From Clostridia bacterium (GTDB lineage: Bacteria > Bacillota > Clostridia > Christensenellales > Aristaeellaceae), in NCBI GenBank assembly GCA_017937655.1, contig JAGBDE010000001.1, positions 62,001 through 126,000 of the forward strand: DNA of 64,000 bases, in the 5' to 3' direction. The notes under the pieces are model-generated. The model did not search any database, was not told the DNA's origin, and saw only the letters and a program-made list of their open reading frames with translations. Shown one piece after another: positions 1-7,889 of this stretch. Within the stretch, counting starts at the first letter, position 1, and every line of letters starts with the position of its first letter. Position numbers and translations under genes: made by a program.

Positions 1-318
1 GCTGCGCACGCAGCTGAGGCACTTCTTGTCGTGGTTGGACAGGATCAGTTCCAGGTTCATCTTGCGGGCTTCACGCACGGCGGGGGTGTTGGTCTTCACA
101 ACCATGCCGGGGGTGCAGGGCAGCACGCAGGCGGCCTGCAGGGCACGTCCGCCGCAGTCCACAACGCACAGACGGCAGTTGCCGGTCTGGTTGATGTCCT
201 TGAGGAAGCAGAGAGTGGGAATATTGACATTGGCTTTACGAGCCGCTTCAAGCACCGTCGAGCCAGCAGGAACTTCTACCTGCACGCCGTCGATGGTGAC
301 AGTAATCATCTGTTCCAT
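1..318 (-). CDS. hydA: [FeFe] hydrogenase catalytic subunit HydA, N-terminal part
   Basis: The first 106 codons are present and the gene runs off the left edge. The translation starts MEQMITVTIDG and forms a plant-type [2Fe-2S] ferredoxin fold. The cysteine spacing is C-x11-C-x2-C followed by C after about 13 residues (LCF...NCRLC...AACVLP). The HDKKCLSC segment then begins the His-ligated 4Fe-4S domain typical of HydA and NuoG N-termini. An AGGAGG lies 8 bases before the ATG. The order hydC, ferredoxin, hydB, hydA upstream matches the trimeric or tetrameric NAD(P)H-linked bifurcating hydrogenases. The H-cluster domain itself lies outside the window, so catalytic competence cannot be judged. 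NuoG-like or formate dehydrogenase subunits share this N-terminus, but the gene context favours HydA. Confidence 0.88.
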   Translation of the reverse strand, partial: MEQMITVTIDGVQVEVPAGSTVLEAARKANVNIPTLCFLKDINQTGNCRLCVVDCGGRALQAACVLPCTPGMVVKTNTPAVREARKMNLELILSNHDKKCLSCVRS

Positions 319-342
319 GATGGATCCTCCTTATAGCAGAAC

Positions 343-2136
343 TTAGTGCTTCTCGATAGCGCCAAAACGGCACTTCTCCATGCAGGCGCCGCACTTGAGG
401 CACTTGGCAGTGTCAATCACGTGCTGTTCCTTCACGGTACCGGTGATAGCGCCGGCGGGGCAAACCTTGGAGCACAGAGTGCAGCCACGGCACTTGTCGG
501 TGATGACATAGTTGAGCAGCTTCTGGCAGTGATGTGCGGGGCAGCGCTTCTCGTAAATATGAGCTTCATACTCATGACGGAAGTACTTCAGGGTGCTCAG
601 CACGGGGTTGGGAGCGGTCTGGCCGAGGCCGCACAGAGCGGTCTTCTTGATGTTCTCGCCCAGGGTTTCCAGCTTCTCGATGTCGCCGGGTTCGCCCTTA
701 CCTTCCACGATGCGTTCCAGGATCTCCAGCATGCGCTTGGTGCCGATACGGCAGGGAGTGCACTTGCCGCAGCTCTCGTCCACGGTGAAGTCCAGGAAGA
801 AGCGAGCGATGTCAACCATGCAGTTGTCTTCGTCCATGACGATCATACCGCCGGAACCCATCATGGAGCCGATAGCGGTCAGAGAGTCATAGTCGATGGC
901 GATATCCAGGTTCTCAGCGGGGATGCAGCCGCCGGAAGGACCGCCGGTCTGAACAGCCTTGAAGGCCTTGCCGTTGGGGATGCCGCCGCCGATCTTGTAG
1001 ATAACATCACGGAGGGGAGTACCCATGGGAACTTCCACCAGACCGGTGTTGTTGATCTTGCCGCCCAGAGCGAAAACCTTGGTGCCGCTGTTGCCGGGAG
1101 TACCAATGCTGGTAAACCAGTCAGCGCCGTTGAGGATGATCTGGGGAATGTTGGCGTAGGTTTCAACGTTGTTGATGTTGGAGGGCTTGTCGAACAGGCC
1201 GCGCACAGCGGGGAACGGAGGCTTGGGAGTGGGCTCGCCACGGCCGCCTTCGATGGAGTGCATCAGAGCGGTTTCTTCGCCGCACACGAAAGCGCCGGCG
1301 CCCAGACGGATGTACATATCGAAGTTGAAGCCGGTGCCGAAGATGTCCTTGCCCAGCAGGCCGTATTCGCGAGCCTGGTCAATGGCCAGCTGCAGACGCT
1401 TCACGGCGATGGGATACTCAGCACGGACGTACACATAACCTTCGGAAGCGCCGATGGCATAGCCGCCGATGGCCATAGCTTCGATGACGGAGTGGGGGTC
1501 GCCTTCCAGGATGGAACGATCCATGAAAGCGCCGGGGTCGCCCTCGTCAGCGTTGCAGATGATGTACTTCTGGTCGGCCTTGGAAGCTGCAGCAAACTGC
1601 CACTTCTTGCCGGTGGGGAAACCGCCGCCGCCACGGCCGCGCAGACCGGACTTGATCATTTCCTGGATGACGTCCTCGGGGGACATCTCGGTCAGGACCT
1701 TGCCCAGGGCCTTGTAGCCGTCGAAAGCGATGTATTCATCAATGTTCTCAGGGTCGATACGGCCGCAGTTACGCAGAGCCAGACGCATCTGAGGACGGTA
1801 GAAGTCGATGTCTTCCAGAGTGGTGTGGGTTTCTTCTTCTTCAGCCTTCTCCTTGTAAACCAGGTGGTTCACAATACGGCCCTTCAGCAGGTGCTCGGTG
1901 ACGATTTCGTCAACGTCTTCCACCTTGATACGGCTGTAGAAGGTGCCTTCGGGATAAACGATGACCACGGGGCCGGCTTCGCACAGACCGAAGCAACCGG
2001 TGCGGACAACCTTAACTTCCTTATCCAGCCCGTTGGCAGCGAGCTGTTCTTCAAAGCGCTTGATCAGCTCAGCAGAGCCGCTGGACGTGCAGCCCGTGCC
2101 GCCGCAAACAAGCACATGAGCGCGAAAAAGATCCAT
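343..2136 (-). CDS. hydB: NADH-binding flavoprotein subunit HydB (NuoF family)
   Basis: 597 residues with the full HydB/HndC domain order. A thioredoxin-like [2Fe-2S] domain has C11, C16, C48 and C52. The NADH/FMN-binding NuoF core carries GRGGGGFPTGKKW near residues 167-179. A SLBB region is followed by the 4Fe-4S motif ESCGKCTPCR near residues 455-465. Two C-terminal ferredoxin clusters follow (CRGCTLCSKVCP and CLKCGACMEKC). In bifurcating hydrogenases this subunit exchanges electrons between NADH, ferredoxin and HydA through FMN. AAGGAGG precedes the ATG. The gene lies 25 bases after the ferredoxin-like gene and 24 bases before hydA, so it is one operon. The extra N- and C-terminal Fe-S domains separate it from respiratory NuoF. 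Confidence 0.95.
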   Translation of the reverse strand: MDLFRAHVLVCGGTGCTSSGSAELIKRFEEQLAANGLDKEVKVVRTGCFGLCEAGPVVIVYPEGTFYSRIKVEDVDEIVTEHLLKGRIVNHLVYKEKAEEEETHTTLEDIDFYRPQMRLALRNCGRIDPENIDEYIAFDGYKALGKVLTEMSPEDVIQEMIKSGLRGRGGGGFPTGKKWQFAAASKADQKYIICNADEGDPGAFMDRSILEGDPHSVIEAMAIGGYAIGASEGYVYVRAEYPIAVKRLQLAIDQAREYGLLGKDIFGTGFNFDMYIRLGAGAFVCGEETALMHSIEGGRGEPTPKPPFPAVRGLFDKPSNINNVETYANIPQIILNGADWFTSIGTPGNSGTKVFALGGKINNTGLVEVPMGTPLRDVIYKIGGGIPNGKAFKAVQTGGPSGGCIPAENLDIAIDYDSLTAIGSMMGSGGMIVMDEDNCMVDIARFFLDFTVDESCGKCTPCRIGTKRMLEILERIVEGKGEPGDIEKLETLGENIKKTALCGLGQTAPNPVLSTLKYFRHEYEAHIYEKRCPAHHCQKLLNYVITDKCRGCTLCSKVCPAGAITGTVKEQHVIDTAKCLKCGACMEKCRFGAIEKH

Positions 2137-2160
2137 GTTAGTTCCTCCTTAGCGTAATCC

Positions 2161-2535
2161 TTATTTGCCTTCGGCGGCGCCGATGGTGTATTCAGTCACC
2201 ACGTGACCGTTGACGATGTGCTCGGCAACGATACGGCTGACCATGTCCGGATTCACCTTCACGTAGGTGACCTTTTCCTTGCCGGGAACGATGACGTCCA
2301 GCATGGGCTCCAGACGGCACATACCAATGCAGCCGGTCTGAGAAACGGTAACGTTCTTCAGGTTGCGCTTCTGAGCTTCTTCAACGAATTTCAGCATGAC
2401 GGGACGGGCGCCGGCAGCGATGCCGCAGGTGGCCATACCAACCACAACGCGGATTTCGTCTTCGCCTTCCACGCGGGTACCAACCTTACTCAAAGTCTTT
2501 TGACGGATGGCTTCCAGTTCTGCCAGAGATTTCAT
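2161..2535 (-). CDS. Thioredoxin-like [2Fe-2S] ferredoxin of the hydrogenase operon (HndB-like)
   Basis: 124 residues. The TCGIAAGA segment and QTGCIGMC supply C37, C69 and C73, the pattern of HndB-type small ferredoxin-like proteins found between hydC and hydB in clostridial hydrogenase operons. Only three cysteines are obvious, so whether it binds a complete 2Fe-2S cluster alone is uncertain. It is likely an accessory electron-transfer subunit of the complex, in the cytoplasm. Its start overlaps the end of the preceding ATPase gene region (2-base gap), with GGAGGTG as ribosome site, which suggests translational coupling. Confidence 0.85.
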   Translation of the reverse strand: MKSLAELEAIRQKTLSKVGTRVEGEDEIRVVVGMATCGIAAGARPVMLKFVEEAQKRNLKNVTVSQTGCIGMCRLEPMLDVIVPGKEKVTYVKVNPDMVSRIVAEHIVNGHVVTEYTIGAAEGK

Positions 2536-2537
2536 TG

Positions 2538-3083
2538 TTACACCTCCAAGATCGGTTTGAATTCTTCATCAATACTTTCTTTCATCCATGCGCTGATGTC
2601 CGATTCATTCAGGCTGATGCCCCCAACGGCCTCGCGAACCATGCGGGTATCGAAGTAGGCTTCGCTTTTAGGCGACTTGGCCTTGAACACGAACTCAGGA
2701 CGGTCTGGATTCAGAATGACGAGGGTCAACAGCGAATCGCAGATTTCCCCCATGGGGATACAATCGATGTTTTTCAGATCGAAGCTGGCGCTGATGGTGG
2801 TGCCCACCCCCACCTCGCTGGTGAGGGAGAAGCTGCCGCCGGCCATTTCGCTGCTCTGTTTCAGCATCGGGATGCCAAGCCCAACCTTCCGGGTGGTCCG
2901 GGTGGTGGTGAATGGGTCGGTCACCTTTGCCAGAAACTCGGCAGACATGCCACAGCCGTTATCCTCCACGGTGAAGGTGAGAAGATCGTTCTCATCCCTG
3001 GTGAAGGAAACGGTGATCAGCTCTGCATTCGCTTTGATGCTGTTTTGGACAATGTCCAGAACATGCATGGACAAATCCCGCAT
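2538..3083 (-). CDS. HATPase_c (GHKL) ATP-binding protein in hydrogenase operon
   Basis: 181 residues. A complete Bergerat ATP-binding fold occupies the first 110: N-box HVLDIVQNSIKA, G1 DNGCGM, F-box DPFTTTR, G2 GLGIPM and GVGTT. There is no DHp phosphoacceptor helix and no sensor domain, so this is not a complete histidine kinase. The last 60 residues match nothing I recognise. Genes like this sit between hydC and the ferredoxin gene in many clostridial hydrogenase operons. The function is unproven; an anti-sigma-like kinase or regulatory ATPase is the plain guess. It is 3 bases from hydC and 2 bases from the next gene, so it must be co-transcribed. Confidence 0.85.
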   Translation of the reverse strand: MRDLSMHVLDIVQNSIKANAELITVSFTRDENDLLTFTVEDNGCGMSAEFLAKVTDPFTTTRTTRKVGLGIPMLKQSSEMAGGSFSLTSEVGVGTTISASFDLKNIDCIPMGEICDSLLTLVILNPDRPEFVFKAKSPKSEAYFDTRMVREAVGGISLNESDISAWMKESIDEEFKPILEV

Positions 3084-3086
3084 AAC

Positions 3087-3557
3087 TTAGCCCTGATACT
3101 TGGCCAGGATGCCGGGGATTTCTTCGGGCGTGAGACGTCCGTAGACTTCGTCGTTGATCATCATAACAGGGGCCAGACCGCAGGCGCCCAGGCAACGGGT
3201 AGCCTGGATGGTGAACTTGCCATCAGGAGTGGTGCGACCCACTTCGATGTTCAGCTCAGAGGCCAGCTTGTCGAGAACCTTCTGGGAACCCTTGACGTAG
3301 CAAGCAGTACCGAGGCACACGCCGCAGACGTACTCGCCCTTGGGCTCCAGAGAGAACTGGGAGTAGAAGGTGGCTACACCATAGACTTCGCTAAGGGTAA
3401 CATTCAAACCTTCAGCAATGATTTCCTGCACATCCAGCGGAACGCATCCGAAGATGGCCTGAGCTTCTTGGAGCACGGGCATGAGACCGCCCTTTTGATC
3501 CTTGTGCTCCTCGATGACCTTTGCCAGCTGTTCAAACTTTTCAGTATTGTTGGACAT
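3087..3557 (-). CDS. hydC: NADH-dependent hydrogenase subunit HydC (NuoE family)
   Basis: 156 residues from the start MSNNTEKFEQ. An AAGGAGGT about 10 bases upstream supports this start; a longer in-frame extension to 3620 lacks a ribosome site and runs through the palindrome and leader. The NuoE fold has an N-terminal helical bundle and then a thioredoxin-like [2Fe-2S] domain with ligands C81 and C86 (CLGTAC) and C122 and C126 (RCLGACG). It is the small electron-transfer partner of HydB. It is the first gene after a 150-base gap with its own promoter candidate, so hydC to hydA probably form one core transcript. Confidence 0.93.
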   Translation of the reverse strand: MSNNTEKFEQLAKVIEEHKDQKGGLMPVLQEAQAIFGCVPLDVQEIIAEGLNVTLSEVYGVATFYSQFSLEPKGEYVCGVCLGTACYVKGSQKVLDKLASELNIEVGRTTPDGKFTIQATRCLGACGLAPVMMINDEVYGRLTPEEIPGILAKYQG

Positions 3558-3574
3558 GGCAACCGAGACCTCCT

Positions 3575-3593
3575 TGTTTTGTAATGCAAAACA
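3575..3593. promoter_or_regulatory. Palindromic operator candidate in hydC leader
   Basis: A perfect 7-base inverted repeat TGTTTTG/CAAAACA with a 5-base spacer lies between the hydC ribosome site and the -10 element. A related TTTGTAATTGCACAAA follows at about 3601-3616. A position downstream of the promoter suits a repressor. A redox regulator such as Rex is a guess; the sequence is not a clean Rex box. Confidence 0.4.
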
Positions 3594-3624
3594 GCGTGCA
3601 TTTGTAATTGCACAAAGCATATAT

Positions 3625-3633
3625 ATTCTAACA
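3625..3633 (-). promoter_or_regulatory. Extended -10 promoter for hydC operon
   Basis: On the minus strand TGTTAGAAT is an extended -10 (TGn-TAGAAT) about 68 bases upstream of the hydC start. No good -35 is visible at 17 bases, which is tolerable for an extended -10. It lies in an AT-rich stretch between the PHP gene and hydC. Confidence 0.5.
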
Positions 3634-3708
3634 CATGCTTAAGCAAAATGCACGCTTTTTTCGCAAAGATTGATAAAATTTTATCTTTTTGCTGATGTAA
3701 AGTTTTTG

Positions 3709-4413
3709 TTATGACAGCTTACTTTTCAGCGATTCAAAAACTCCGCTCAAAGAATTTTCTTTCACATCCAGAAAAAACTCTGGTCCGTGGAGGGCGTCCA
3801 GGCGATGAGCGTCGCTGGAATGAAGCTGAAAACGACCCTTGGTGGCATAGGCGGGACAGTCCACCCCGGGATAGACCTCGATCATGGGAAACTGCGGCAG
3901 GAAGGGCATCAGGCCCAGCGCGCCGATCATGCCGTTGCTGCCCCGGTTGATATGGGCAGGCACAACAATTCCCCCATGCTTTTCAATCAAAGCGGAAACC
4001 TCATCCACGCTGAGATCCGTGGCGTTGATCAGCAGCTTCTCCAGCGTACCGATGACCTCATCTTCATCGCCGATCAGGTTCTGATTGCCGAACAGATCGG
4101 CCTTGTTCATGATGTCCGGCAGATGGCTGTAGACCTCGTCCCCCGCTGCCAGCGCTGCTTCCAGGGACGGGAAATAGCCCAGAATGTGCACGTCTTCCTT
4201 GCTGGAAATCTCCATTCCGGGCAACACCGTCACCCCGTAAGCATCCCCTGCGGCCATGGCCTGGGGCAGGTTCCGGGTGGTGTTATGATCGGTCAGAGCA
4301 ATGGCGTCCAGGCCCATGACCTTGGCCATGCCCACCAGGTTCCAGGGGGTCATTTCGTCGTCCCCGCAGGGGGACAGGCAGCTGTGGATGTGAAAATCGT
4401 AGCTGATTTCCAT
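3709..4413 (-). CDS. PHP-domain metal-dependent phosphoesterase
   Basis: 234 residues starting MEISYDFHIHS. The PHP metal motifs are visible: HIHS (H8, H10), the ALTDHNTTRN segment, the VPAHINR segment and SSDAHR near the C-terminus. PHP proteins hydrolyse phosphoesters with two or three metals; the substrate is unknown here. The ATG follows the stop of the upstream DRTGG gene as TAATATG, so translation is coupled, and I prefer this start to a longer one inside that gene. PHP proteins recur next to DRTGG and hydrogenase-like genes in Clostridia, which points to a role in the same signalling cassette. Confidence 0.88.
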   Translation of the reverse strand: MEISYDFHIHSCLSPCGDDEMTPWNLVGMAKVMGLDAIALTDHNTTRNLPQAMAAGDAYGVTVLPGMEISSKEDVHILGYFPSLEAALAAGDEVYSHLPDIMNKADLFGNQNLIGDEDEVIGTLEKLLINATDLSVDEVSALIEKHGGIVVPAHINRGSNGMIGALGLMPFLPQFPMIEVYPGVDCPAYATKGRFQLHSSDAHRLDALHGPEFFLDVKENSLSGVFESLKSKLS

Positions 4414-4414
4414 A

Positions 4415-4762
4415 TTACCGGCCGGGAACCGCCACGCCTGCCTTGCACATGATGCCGCAGACTTCATAGGCGGTCTTTTCGGTGGACAGAATGGGCATGC
4501 CTTCTTCCAGGGCCTTGGCCAGGGTGGCGTCCTCAGGCTCCACGCCTTCCACCAGGATGACGCATGCCATTTCCATCAGCACGGAAACCGCAATCACGTT
4601 CACATGGCTCTGCACGGTGGCCCAGCCCATGCCCTGCTTGCCGTGGGCAAGAACCCAGCTCAAAAGATCGCAGCTGTAGCCGCAGGTCACTTCGCCTTCC
4701 AGGCTCACTTCCTTGGTCAGGTTTTCCGCTTCCAGCAGGTGCATCAAATCGACAACTTTCAT
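4415..4762 (-). CDS. DRTGG-domain protein (first copy)
   Basis: 115 residues. A small alpha/beta domain resembles the DRTGG domain that is also found next to CBS or HPr-kinase-like modules. It has the pattern CGYSCDLLSWVLAHG, a middle strand ACVILVEG and an end with STEKTAYEVCGIM. No catalytic motif is seen. A second copy lies at 6564-6926; both flank the H-cluster-like gene and are co-transcribed with it. The family's ligand is not known. The four cysteines are not in an obvious metal-binding pattern. Confidence 0.8.
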   Translation of the reverse strand: MKVVDLMHLLEAENLTKEVSLEGEVTCGYSCDLLSWVLAHGKQGMGWATVQSHVNVIAVSVLMEMACVILVEGVEPEDATLAKALEEGMPILSTEKTAYEVCGIMCKAGVAVPGR

Positions 4763-4774
4763 GGGTATCTCTCC

Positions 4775-6079
4775 TTATTCTCTGGTTGTATTGGACAGTT
4801 CCACCATTTTCTGGGCCATGATCTTCAGCTGATCCTTCAGCATGTGAATGCAGTCCATCTTGGTGGCAAAACCGCGGACGATGTCCTCGGCAAAGGTACG
4901 GCAGGTGGGGCTTCCGCAGCTGCCGCAGTCATAGCCGGGCAGGCTGCGGACAATCTGCTCCATCTCCTCCATCTTGCGCATGGCTTCGATGATGTCGTCA
5001 TCCAGGCGCATGACGCTGTTGGGGGTGATGGGACGCTCCGTGTAGAGGTTGTACTTGGTCAGGTAGGAGGCTTTCACGGCCTCGTCCGGGTGGGTGAAGT
5101 CGCAGCCGCTCATCAGCGCGCGGATGGCATTGCGGGCGATATAGCTGTTCTCAAACGTGAGGGGTCCGCCCACGCAGCCGCCGGTGCAGGCCGCGCCTTC
5201 GAAGAAGACCAGATCTCGCAGCTTGTTGTTCTCAATCTCCTCCAGCACGCGGATCACGTTTTCGATGCCGTCCACCGCCATGCTGTGTTCCGGGGCAACG
5301 GCAGCCATTTCGCCGCCGCTCTTGGCCCAGCCCACGCCGTAAGCCGTGGAAGTGGCCCGCTCCGCATGCAAGGTGAAATTCTTCATGCTGCCCGCGAGCA
5401 AGCCATAAATCTCGATCATGGAAATGGCGCCGTCGCAGGCGGACTGCTGCAGGGTCAGCGGATTGCGGATGGCCGTCACCTTGGCGGCGCAGGGCGTGAT
5501 GAAGAAGCAGCCCACGTCGCCCGGGTCAACGTCGTGCTTTTTGCAGAACTCCTTCCGGGCCACCATGGCGGCAACCTCCATGGGCTGGCGGATATCCACC
5601 ACATGGGAGATCAGCTCCGGGAAGCGGGAACGGATCAGCCGCACGATGACCGGGCAGGCAGAAGAAATCAGCGGGAACTGGTCGGGCGTGGCGTTGCGCA
5701 TGTTTTCCCGGATGGCCCGGGTCACGATATCCGCGCCGGTGGCAACCTCGAACACATCGTCAAAACCAATTTTCAGCAGGCCCTCCAGAATCTGGGAGCG
5801 GTCAATCTTGCCCTTGAACTGGCCGTACAGGGACGGAGCAGGCAGAGCGATCTTGTACTTGAAACGTTCGATCACGGACAGCGGATCGGTCTGGGCGTAC
5901 TTGGCGTGATAGTCGCACACGCGGATGCACTCGCCGCAATCAATGCACCGTTCGTTGATGATGTGCGCCCGTCCGCCACGGATGCGGATAGCCTCCGTGG
6001 GGCAGCGTTTCAGGCAGTTGGTACAGCCTTTGCATTTATCCTTGTCCAATCTGACTGAATGGAATTTACTCTCGTTCAT
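4775..6079 (-). CDS. [FeFe]-hydrogenase-like sensor protein with ferredoxin and C-terminal Fe-S domains
   Basis: 434 residues from MNESKFHSVR, with GGAGG 8 bases upstream. Two 4Fe-4S clusters (C16/19/22/26 and C45/48/51/55) precede an H-domain. Its motifs are SSACPV (139-144), TPCAAK (C197) and GAACTGGC (C298, C302). The four cysteines for an H-cluster are kept, but the proton-relay cysteine of the classical TSCCP motif is alanine. The C-terminus has a CGSCGSPTC motif (C385, C388, C393, with C410 as a possible fourth ligand). The layout matches the putative sensory [FeFe] proteins near HydABC, without a PAS domain here. It is likely a H2 or redox sensor rather than a turnover enzyme; this is inference. 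Confidence 0.85.
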   Translation of the reverse strand: MNESKFHSVRLDKDKCKGCTNCLKRCPTEAIRIRGGRAHIINERCIDCGECIRVCDYHAKYAQTDPLSVIERFKYKIALPAPSLYGQFKGKIDRSQILEGLLKIGFDDVFEVATGADIVTRAIRENMRNATPDQFPLISSACPVIVRLIRSRFPELISHVVDIRQPMEVAAMVARKEFCKKHDVDPGDVGCFFITPCAAKVTAIRNPLTLQQSACDGAISMIEIYGLLAGSMKNFTLHAERATSTAYGVGWAKSGGEMAAVAPEHSMAVDGIENVIRVLEEIENNKLRDLVFFEGAACTGGCVGGPLTFENSYIARNAIRALMSGCDFTHPDEAVKASYLTKYNLYTERPITPNSVMRLDDDIIEAMRKMEEMEQIVRSLPGYDCGSCGSPTCRTFAEDIVRGFATKMDCIHMLKDQLKIMAQKMVELSNTTRE

Positions 6080-6110
6080 TATGGAATCCTCCAAAATAGC
6101 GGGAAAAAAA

Positions 6111-6539
6111 TCAGGCAATCTGGAAACCCATCTGGATGGTGGTGCCCACGCCCACCTCGCTGGTAATATCGAAGCTGTCCGCATTGCGCTTCATGTTGGG
6201 CAGACCCATACCGGCGCCGAAGCCCAGGTCTCTGGCTTCCTCGCTGGCGGTGGAGTAGCCCTCCTTCAGGGCCTGGCTGATATCGGCAATGCCGGGACCA
6301 ACGTCCTTGGAGATAAGCACGATGCTCTTGGGGGTCATTTCCATGATCAGCTCTCCCCCATGGCTGTGAATGATCAGGTTCAATTCCGCCTCATAGCTGG
6401 CCACGGCAATGCGCCGCAAAATGGCGCTGTCAATGCCCAGCTGCTTCAGCTTGCGCTTGATGCGGGCAGATGCATCGCCGGCCGATTCATAAGCCGCCGT
6501 TTGAACGGGATAACTGTCCCGGATAATGTAGTCCGCCAA
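6111..6539 (-). CDS. RsbW-like HATPase_c anti-sigma/serine kinase-type protein
   Basis: 142 residues. The GHKL fold is compact like RsbW/SpoIIAB: an N-box region around AVASYEAELNLIIHSHGG, then KDVGPGIADI, GFGAGMGLPNMK and SEVGVGTTIQMGF. The N-box asparagine is present in EAELN. There is no phosphoacceptor domain. The C-terminal SEVGVGTT is nearly identical to that of the second ATPase at 2538-3083, so the two may be related partners. It is placed directly upstream of the H-cluster-like protein. No cognate sigma factor or STAS antagonist is seen nearby. Confidence 0.82.
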   Translation of the reverse strand: MADYIIRDSYPVQTAAYESAGDASARIKRKLKQLGIDSAILRRIAVASYEAELNLIIHSHGGELIMEMTPKSIVLISKDVGPGIADISQALKEGYSTASEEARDLGFGAGMGLPNMKRNADSFDITSEVGVGTTIQMGFQIA

Positions 6540-6563
6540 AGCTCACACCTTCTTTCGTATAGG

Positions 6564-6926
6564 TCAGGCGCCAGTGCGTTTGCTGGTGCCGGGGATGCCT
6601 GCGCCGTAAAGCAGGCCGCAGGCCACATAGGTGGTGTGCTCAGTGGCAAGCACGCAGATGCCAAGCTCCTTGGCCTCTTCCAGTACATCCTCCGGCGGGA
6701 TCTTTCCCCGGGCAAAAATGATGCAGTGAATATCCAGCATTTCCGCGGTACGCATCACGTGTACGTTGGTCAGGCCGGTAATGAGAAGGGATTTGTCCTT
6801 CACAAAGGCCAGCACGTCGCTCATGAGATCGCTGCCGCAGGCAGAACGGACTTCCTCGTCCAGCTTTTCCTCTCCGCAAAGTACCTTGGCGTCCAGGATT
6901 TTGATCAGATCCCGAATGGTTATCAT
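6564..6926 (-). CDS. DRTGG-domain protein (second copy)
   Basis: 120 residues, paralogous to the 4415-4762 product. The shared pattern is an N-terminal helix, CGSDLMSDVLAF, a strand with IHCIIFARGK and an end TEHTTYVACGLLYGAGIPG. It probably opens the regulatory cassette: it lies 24 bases before the ATPase gene and 19 bases after the SPOR gene. No catalytic residues are evident. Function unknown. Confidence 0.8.
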   Translation of the reverse strand: MITIRDLIKILDAKVLCGEEKLDEEVRSACGSDLMSDVLAFVKDKSLLITGLTNVHVMRTAEMLDIHCIIFARGKIPPEDVLEEAKELGICVLATEHTTYVACGLLYGAGIPGTSKRTGA

Positions 6927-6945
6927 AGCATAAACCTCCTGTAGC

Positions 6946-7764
6946 TTATAGCGAATCCCTCAGCTGCCACAACAGCCGGATGGAGCGCAGCGTTTGGTAT
7001 TTGACTCTCTGCCCAAGGGCGGCAGAGCTGTCCGATGCATTTAGCGATTCCACAAAGGCGGAATAGTCACGGAAAAAGTCAATCAGCTGCTGAACGGCAG
7101 CATTTCTTGGCTGGGTGAACCGCTGCTGCAGCCTGAGCGCCACCAGATCCAGCTGCTCTTTTTGGTTCATCAGCCGGGCGATGGCTTCCTCATTGCTGAT
7201 CTCCTGCCTGTCCAGGATGACGGACAGTTCCTGCAGCCCCGCCACCGCATCCTCTGCATGGAGGAAACCGGCTTCCAGTATATCCAGTTGGCCCTTCATA
7301 CCGCCAAGGCGAAGATGGATTTCCGGCAGGGTGATTTCATACAGATAACTGTCCACGGAATGGCGCTCGTTCAGCTGCTCCCGCACCCGCTGGGCGTCCT
7401 CCCGGAGGGGGTATACCGCAGCCAAAACCCGGTATCGGCTGTCCTGCCACACAAATCCCGCCGCGCCCCGCTTCTGGTACTGGGAGGCCAGTTCGTTGGC
7501 AGAGGATTCCTGCTCAAAGGCTCCCAGCTGGAGCGCGTGCCAGCTGCATCTGCCAAGAGTAATCTCCCGGGTTTCCCGGGTCTCATCAAAGCCGTCCTCC
7601 AAAGGGACAGGCGTAGCGGTGGCCAGAGGCTCAATGGTGGGCTGGTCGGCCCGGCGGCTTGCCAAACCGGAAAAAATCACCACTGCAGACAAAAACAAAA
7701 GCAGATAACTCAGCCATTTGGACGGCTTTCTCTCCGACGGATAAACACGTTTATTGGTTTGCAT
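6946..7764 (-). CDS. SPOR-domain membrane protein
   Basis: 272 residues from MQTNKRVYPS, with GGAGG 7 bases before the ATG. A basic N-terminus is followed by one membrane helix (WLSYLLLFLSAVVIF, about residues 16-32) and a short linker. A SPOR-like peptidoglycan-binding region contains LQLGAFEQESSANELA and YRVLAAVYPLREDAQ. The C-terminal 130 residues are helical and not recognised. SPOR domains bind denuded glycan at division or sporulation septa. It is the first gene of the leftward run, but a functional link to the hydrogenase genes is not evident. Confidence 0.78.
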   Translation of the reverse strand: MQTNKRVYPSERKPSKWLSYLLLFLSAVVIFSGLASRRADQPTIEPLATATPVPLEDGFDETRETREITLGRCSWHALQLGAFEQESSANELASQYQKRGAAGFVWQDSRYRVLAAVYPLREDAQRVREQLNERHSVDSYLYEITLPEIHLRLGGMKGQLDILEAGFLHAEDAVAGLQELSVILDRQEISNEEAIARLMNQKEQLDLVALRLQQRFTQPRNAAVQQLIDFFRDYSAFVESLNASDSSAALGQRVKYQTLRSIRLLWQLRDSL

Positions 7765-7889
7765 TTCCACCCCTCCCATGCTCTGGGAGGATATGTGAAC
7801 ATGCGCAAAGCTATGACGACAATCTTGCACAATCGGCGCGTTTCTGTTACCATTGGTATAAACATTATTATAGCTGATGGAGGACAAAG

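Noticed and set aside
346..2157. 603-codon open frame antisense to hydB, and similar long frames opposite ftsK, ftsA/ftsZ, lon and the ABC/MATE genes
   Set aside because: They are exact shadows of well-conserved genes, produced by GC-rich third positions; no ribosome sites or known domains.
3558..3620. Longer N-terminus for HydC
   Set aside because: It would translate the promoter-proximal palindrome and has no ribosome site, while the chosen ATG has AAGGAGGT.
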